Shown: one piece after another, positions 61,912 to 64,000 of the stretch
Layout: each line of letters opens with the position of its first letter
Numbering within the stretch: the first letter of the stretch is position 1
Source of the DNA: Streptomyces sp. WMMC940
GTDB lineage: Bacteria > Actinomycetota > Actinomycetes > Streptomycetales > Streptomycetaceae
DNA: 64,000 nucleotides
Direction: 5' to 3'
Assembly: GCF_027460265.1 (NCBI RefSeq)
Contig: NZ_JAPZBC010000001.1
Location: 1,178,001 to 1,242,000 of the forward strand
Program-made: the position numbers and the translations under genes
The notes under the pieces: generated by a model
Databases searched by the model: none
The model's input: the letters and a program-made list of their open reading frames with translations, nothing else
What the model was told of the DNA's origin: nothing

Positions 61912-63192
61912 ATGCCCGCACAACAGGCACCCCGTCTCCGGACGGGCAGTCCCCCGAGGAACCCGGCGGCCTACCGCGTGGCGCTGGTGCACAGCTTCTA
62001 CTCCTCCCGCCGGCCGAGCGGCGAGAACGCCGCCGTGCTCGACCAGGCGGAGGCGCTGCGTGCCGCCGGGCACGACGTCACGCTGGTCGCCGCCCACACC
62101 GACGCGCTGGAGAGCGAGCGCGGCTACACCCTGCGCGCGGCGGTCAGGGTCGCCACGGGCCGCGGCCGGTCGCCGCTGACGGAACTGCGCCGGCTCGGCC
62201 CCGATGTGGTGCACGTGCACAACCTCTTCCCCAACTTCGCCACCGACTGGCTGGACCGCTGGCCCGGCGCCGTGGTCGCCACGCTGCACAACTACCGTCC
62301 TGTGTGCGCCGCAGCCACGCTCTTCCGCGACGGGAGGACGTGCACGGCCTGCCCCGACGGCGACCGTTGGACCGGACTGCGGCACGGGTGCTACCGGGGG
62401 CGCCGCGGCGCGACGCTCCCCCTCGCCTGGGCCGGCCGGCGCGGCGCGGCGGCCCATCCCCTTCTGCGGCGCGCCCAGCGGCTGGTGACGCTCTCCGAGC
62501 GCAGCCGGGACCTGTACCTCAGGTTCGGCGCACCGCCGGAGAAGCTCGCCCTGGTACCCAACTTCGTCGGCTTCGGCGGTCCGGCCGCCCCGGAGGACCG
62601 CACCACGACGGCGTCCCGGGCGGACCGGGCGACGGCCCCGGGGGCGGCGGCGCGGTGGGTGTACGCGGGCCGGCTGAGCGAGGAGAAGGGCATCCTGCCG
62701 CTGCTCCGGAGCTGGCCGGAGTACGAACCCCTCGACGTGATCGGTTCGGGCCCCCTGGAGTCCGCCTGCCGAGAGGCCGCGCCCGGCGGCGTCCGGCTGC
62801 TCGGGGCCCTGCCGCGCCGGGAGATCACCGCCCGGCTGCCGCGGTACACGGGTCTCGTCTTCCCCAGTGTCTGCCCCGAGTCCGCCACCGCCCTGGTCTG
62901 CCAGGAGGCGCTGGCGGCAGGAGTGCCCGTGCTCGCCCTCGCCGGATCGGCGGCGGCGGACAGTGTCCGCGGGGACGGTACGGGCGCGGTCTACGCCGGC
63001 CCCGACGAACTGCCGCACGCCCTCGCGACGGCACGCGAGCGCTTCCCCCGGCTGCGTGAGCACTGCCGCCGGGTGCACGCCGAGCGGTACAGCGCCCGGT
63101 CCTGGACGGCCGCCATGGAGTCCGTCTACGCACAGGCCCTGGCGCACGCGCCGGGCCACCGGCCGGCGGGCGTCGCGGAGCGGGCGTGCTGA
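61912..63192 (+). CDS. Glycosyltransferase family 4 (GT-B)
   Basis: A 426-residue retaining transferase. The N-terminal part has ALVHSFYSSRRPSGENAAVL, VVHVHNLFPNFATDWL and TLHNYRPVCAAATLFRDGR with a CTACPDGDRW cysteine pair. The C-terminal part has YAGRLSEEKGILPLL and the donor-binding PSVCPESATALVCQEALAAG, an E-x7-E motif. It adds a sugar from a nucleotide donor to the growing lipid-linked oligosaccharide. ATG at 61912 has GGAAGAGAG about 12 nt upstream. Its end overlaps the next gene by 7 nt. Confidence 0.93.
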   Translation: MPAQQAPRLRTGSPPRNPAAYRVALVHSFYSSRRPSGENAAVLDQAEALRAAGHDVTLVAAHTDALESERGYTLRAAVRVATGRGRSPLTELRRLGPDVVHVHNLFPNFATDWLDRWPGAVVATLHNYRPVCAAATLFRDGRTCTACPDGDRWTGLRHGCYRGRRGATLPLAWAGRRGAAAHPLLRRAQRLVTLSERSRDLYLRFGAPPEKLALVPNFVGFGGPAAPEDRTTTASRADRATAPGAAARWVYAGRLSEEKGILPLLRSWPEYEPLDVIGSGPLESACREAAPGGVRLLGALPRREITARLPRYTGLVFPSVCPESATALVCQEALAAGVPVLALAGSAAADSVRGDGTGAVYAGPDELPHALATARERFPRLREHCRRVHAERYSARSWTAAMESVYAQALAHAPGHRPAGVAERAC

Positions 63193-64000
63193 CCGGCGGA
63201 GGCGCCCGGCGCCGCGTGGCCGTGGTGCAGCCGTACGTCCCCGGCTATCGCACGTCCTTCTTCGACCAACTGCACGCCCGGCTGGCCTCCGAGGGCGTGG
63301 ACCTGGAAGTGCTCCACGGCCCGGCGTCCCCGCACCAGGCCGCACGAGGTGACGCCGCCTCCTGCTCCTGCGCGCGCGAGGTCCCCGTCCGGCGCCTGTC
63401 CCTGCCCGGCGGACGGTCGCTGCACTGGCGCCGGGTGCGGCGCCGGGCAGCTTCCGCCGACCTCGTCGTACTGGAGCAGGCGCTGCACAACCTGGAGTCG
63501 TACCCCCTACTGCTGCGGTCGGCGGGACGGCCGGCCGACAGCGCCCCCAGAGTGGCCTTCTGGGGACACGGCCGGACCTACACCAAGCCGCCGAACCGTC
63601 TGGAGGCCGTGGCGAAGAGCGCGCTGACCCGGCTGGGATCCTGGTTCTTCGCCTACACCGAGGGCGGGGCGGCGCACGTCGCCTCGCGCGGCTTCCCCCG
63701 CGACCGGATCACCGTGGTACGCAACTCCGTCGACACCGGGGAGCTCGCGGCCGCGCGCGCCCGCGCCGCGCTGCCGGGGACGGCGGAGTCGGCCGAGGCC
63801 GCGCTGCTGCGGAGACGGTACGACCTGACAGGGGGACGCACCGCGCTGTACCTCGGCGGGCTGGACGCGCCCAAGCGGATCCCGTTCCTGCTGGACTGCG
63901 CCGACCGCATCGCCGCCGCACTCCCGGGCTTCAGGCTGCTGGTGGCGGGCGACGGCGCGGACCGGCACCTGGTCGACGCCGCCGCCTCCCGACCCGGCAG
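63186..64000 (+). CDS. Glycosyltransferase (GT-B), 3' end beyond window
   Basis: GTG at 63186 overlaps the previous stop and has GGAG five bases upstream. The visible 271 codons begin RRVAVVQPYVPGYRTSFFDQ and include LVVLEQALHNLESY, VAFWGHGRTYTKPPN, WFFAYTEGGAAHVASRGFP, ITVVRNSVDT and ALYLGGLDAPKRIPFLLD with LLVAGDGADR. This matches family 4-like enzymes of polysaccharide clusters. The frame is open at the edge, so about a third of the protein and the E-x7-E region are not seen. Confidence 0.9.
   Translation, partial: MLTGGGARRRVAVVQPYVPGYRTSFFDQLHARLASEGVDLEVLHGPASPHQAARGDAASCSCAREVPVRRLSLPGGRSLHWRRVRRRAASADLVVLEQALHNLESYPLLLRSAGRPADSAPRVAFWGHGRTYTKPPNRLEAVAKSALTRLGSWFFAYTEGGAAHVASRGFPRDRITVVRNSVDTGELAAARARAALPGTAESAEAALLRRRYDLTGGRTALYLGGLDAPKRIPFLLDCADRIAAALPGFRLLVAGDGADRHLVDAAASRPG

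Overview
The window is very GC-rich actinobacterial DNA. It has strong G/C bias at third codon positions, frequent GTG and TTG starts, purine-rich ribosome sites and many stop/start overlaps of the ATGA or GTGA type. Gene content (paired ferredoxin and P450 genes, many TetR/GntR/IclR regulators, YkuD lipoprotein, DUF4012, allantoin genes beside an IclR regulator) points to a Streptomyces or close relative. I see no rRNA, tRNA, CRISPR array, insertion sequence, integrase or phage gene. It reads as ordinary chromosome carrying several small metabolic cassettes.

Layout. 1-7.3 kb: a ferredoxin reductase (cut by the left edge) with its 3Fe-4S ferredoxin, a small membrane protein, a secreted gamma-glutamyltransferase, an unknown anchored protein, and a P450/alpha-beta hydrolase pair. 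The P450 carries a 60-nt in-frame insertion in a conserved motif. 7.4-14.8 kb: an L,D-transpeptidase lipoprotein, a secreted CocE-type hydrolase, exodeoxyribonuclease III, a metallo-hydrolase, and a fused beta-ketoadipate enol-lactonase/carboxymuconolactone decarboxylase. 14.2-16.0 kb: a ROK sugar kinase coupled to a membrane protein. 16.3-32.2 kb: membrane, ion and redox genes: DUF2254, a GH15 enzyme, then ten genes all on the minus strand (GAP-type protein, DUF6325, SHOCT, ClC channel, cyclase, GMC oxidoreductase, glucose-dehydrogenase-like SDR, CydA, CydB, cation/proton antiporter), and a YihY-type protein.

32.4-38.5 kb: a sugar or polyol uptake cassette. It has two tandem paralogous lipoproteins, a permease and an ATPase in one overlapping operon, a GntR repressor and a divergent inositol-dehydrogenase-like oxidoreductase. 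Both transcription units share an operator-like palindrome at the same distance from their -35 boxes. 38.7-40.8 kb: a TetR gene divergent from a saccharopine-dehydrogenase-like gene. 40.9-45.6 kb: a lipid kinase and an alkylglycerone-phosphate-synthase-like flavoenzyme divergent from a TetR-glpD operon. This grouping would fit an ether-glycerolipid pathway and is the most intriguing metabolic hypothesis here.

45.8-55.9 kb: a DUF418 protein and the allantoin/glyoxylate module: allantoicase, allantoinase, the divergent IclR regulator, and further right malate synthase, which consumes the glyoxylate. Related 15-bp palindromes of 6-3-6 geometry lie at both ends of the module. Between them are a TetR gene, a methyltransferase, a DUF5955-like protein, a MobA/MocA-like nucleotidyltransferase and a 61-bp minisatellite. 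56.3-64 kb: the left part of an exopolysaccharide cluster (tyrosine phosphatase, DUF4012 protein, polyprenyl-phosphate sugar transferase, UDP-glucuronate decarboxylase-like enzyme, WecG/TagA transferase, two GT-B glycosyltransferases), running off the right edge.

Short tandem duplications occur in four noncoding or gene-end intervals. Four genes look leaderless, with a -10-like box 6-8 nt before the start codon. All functional calls come from reading motifs and context by eye.
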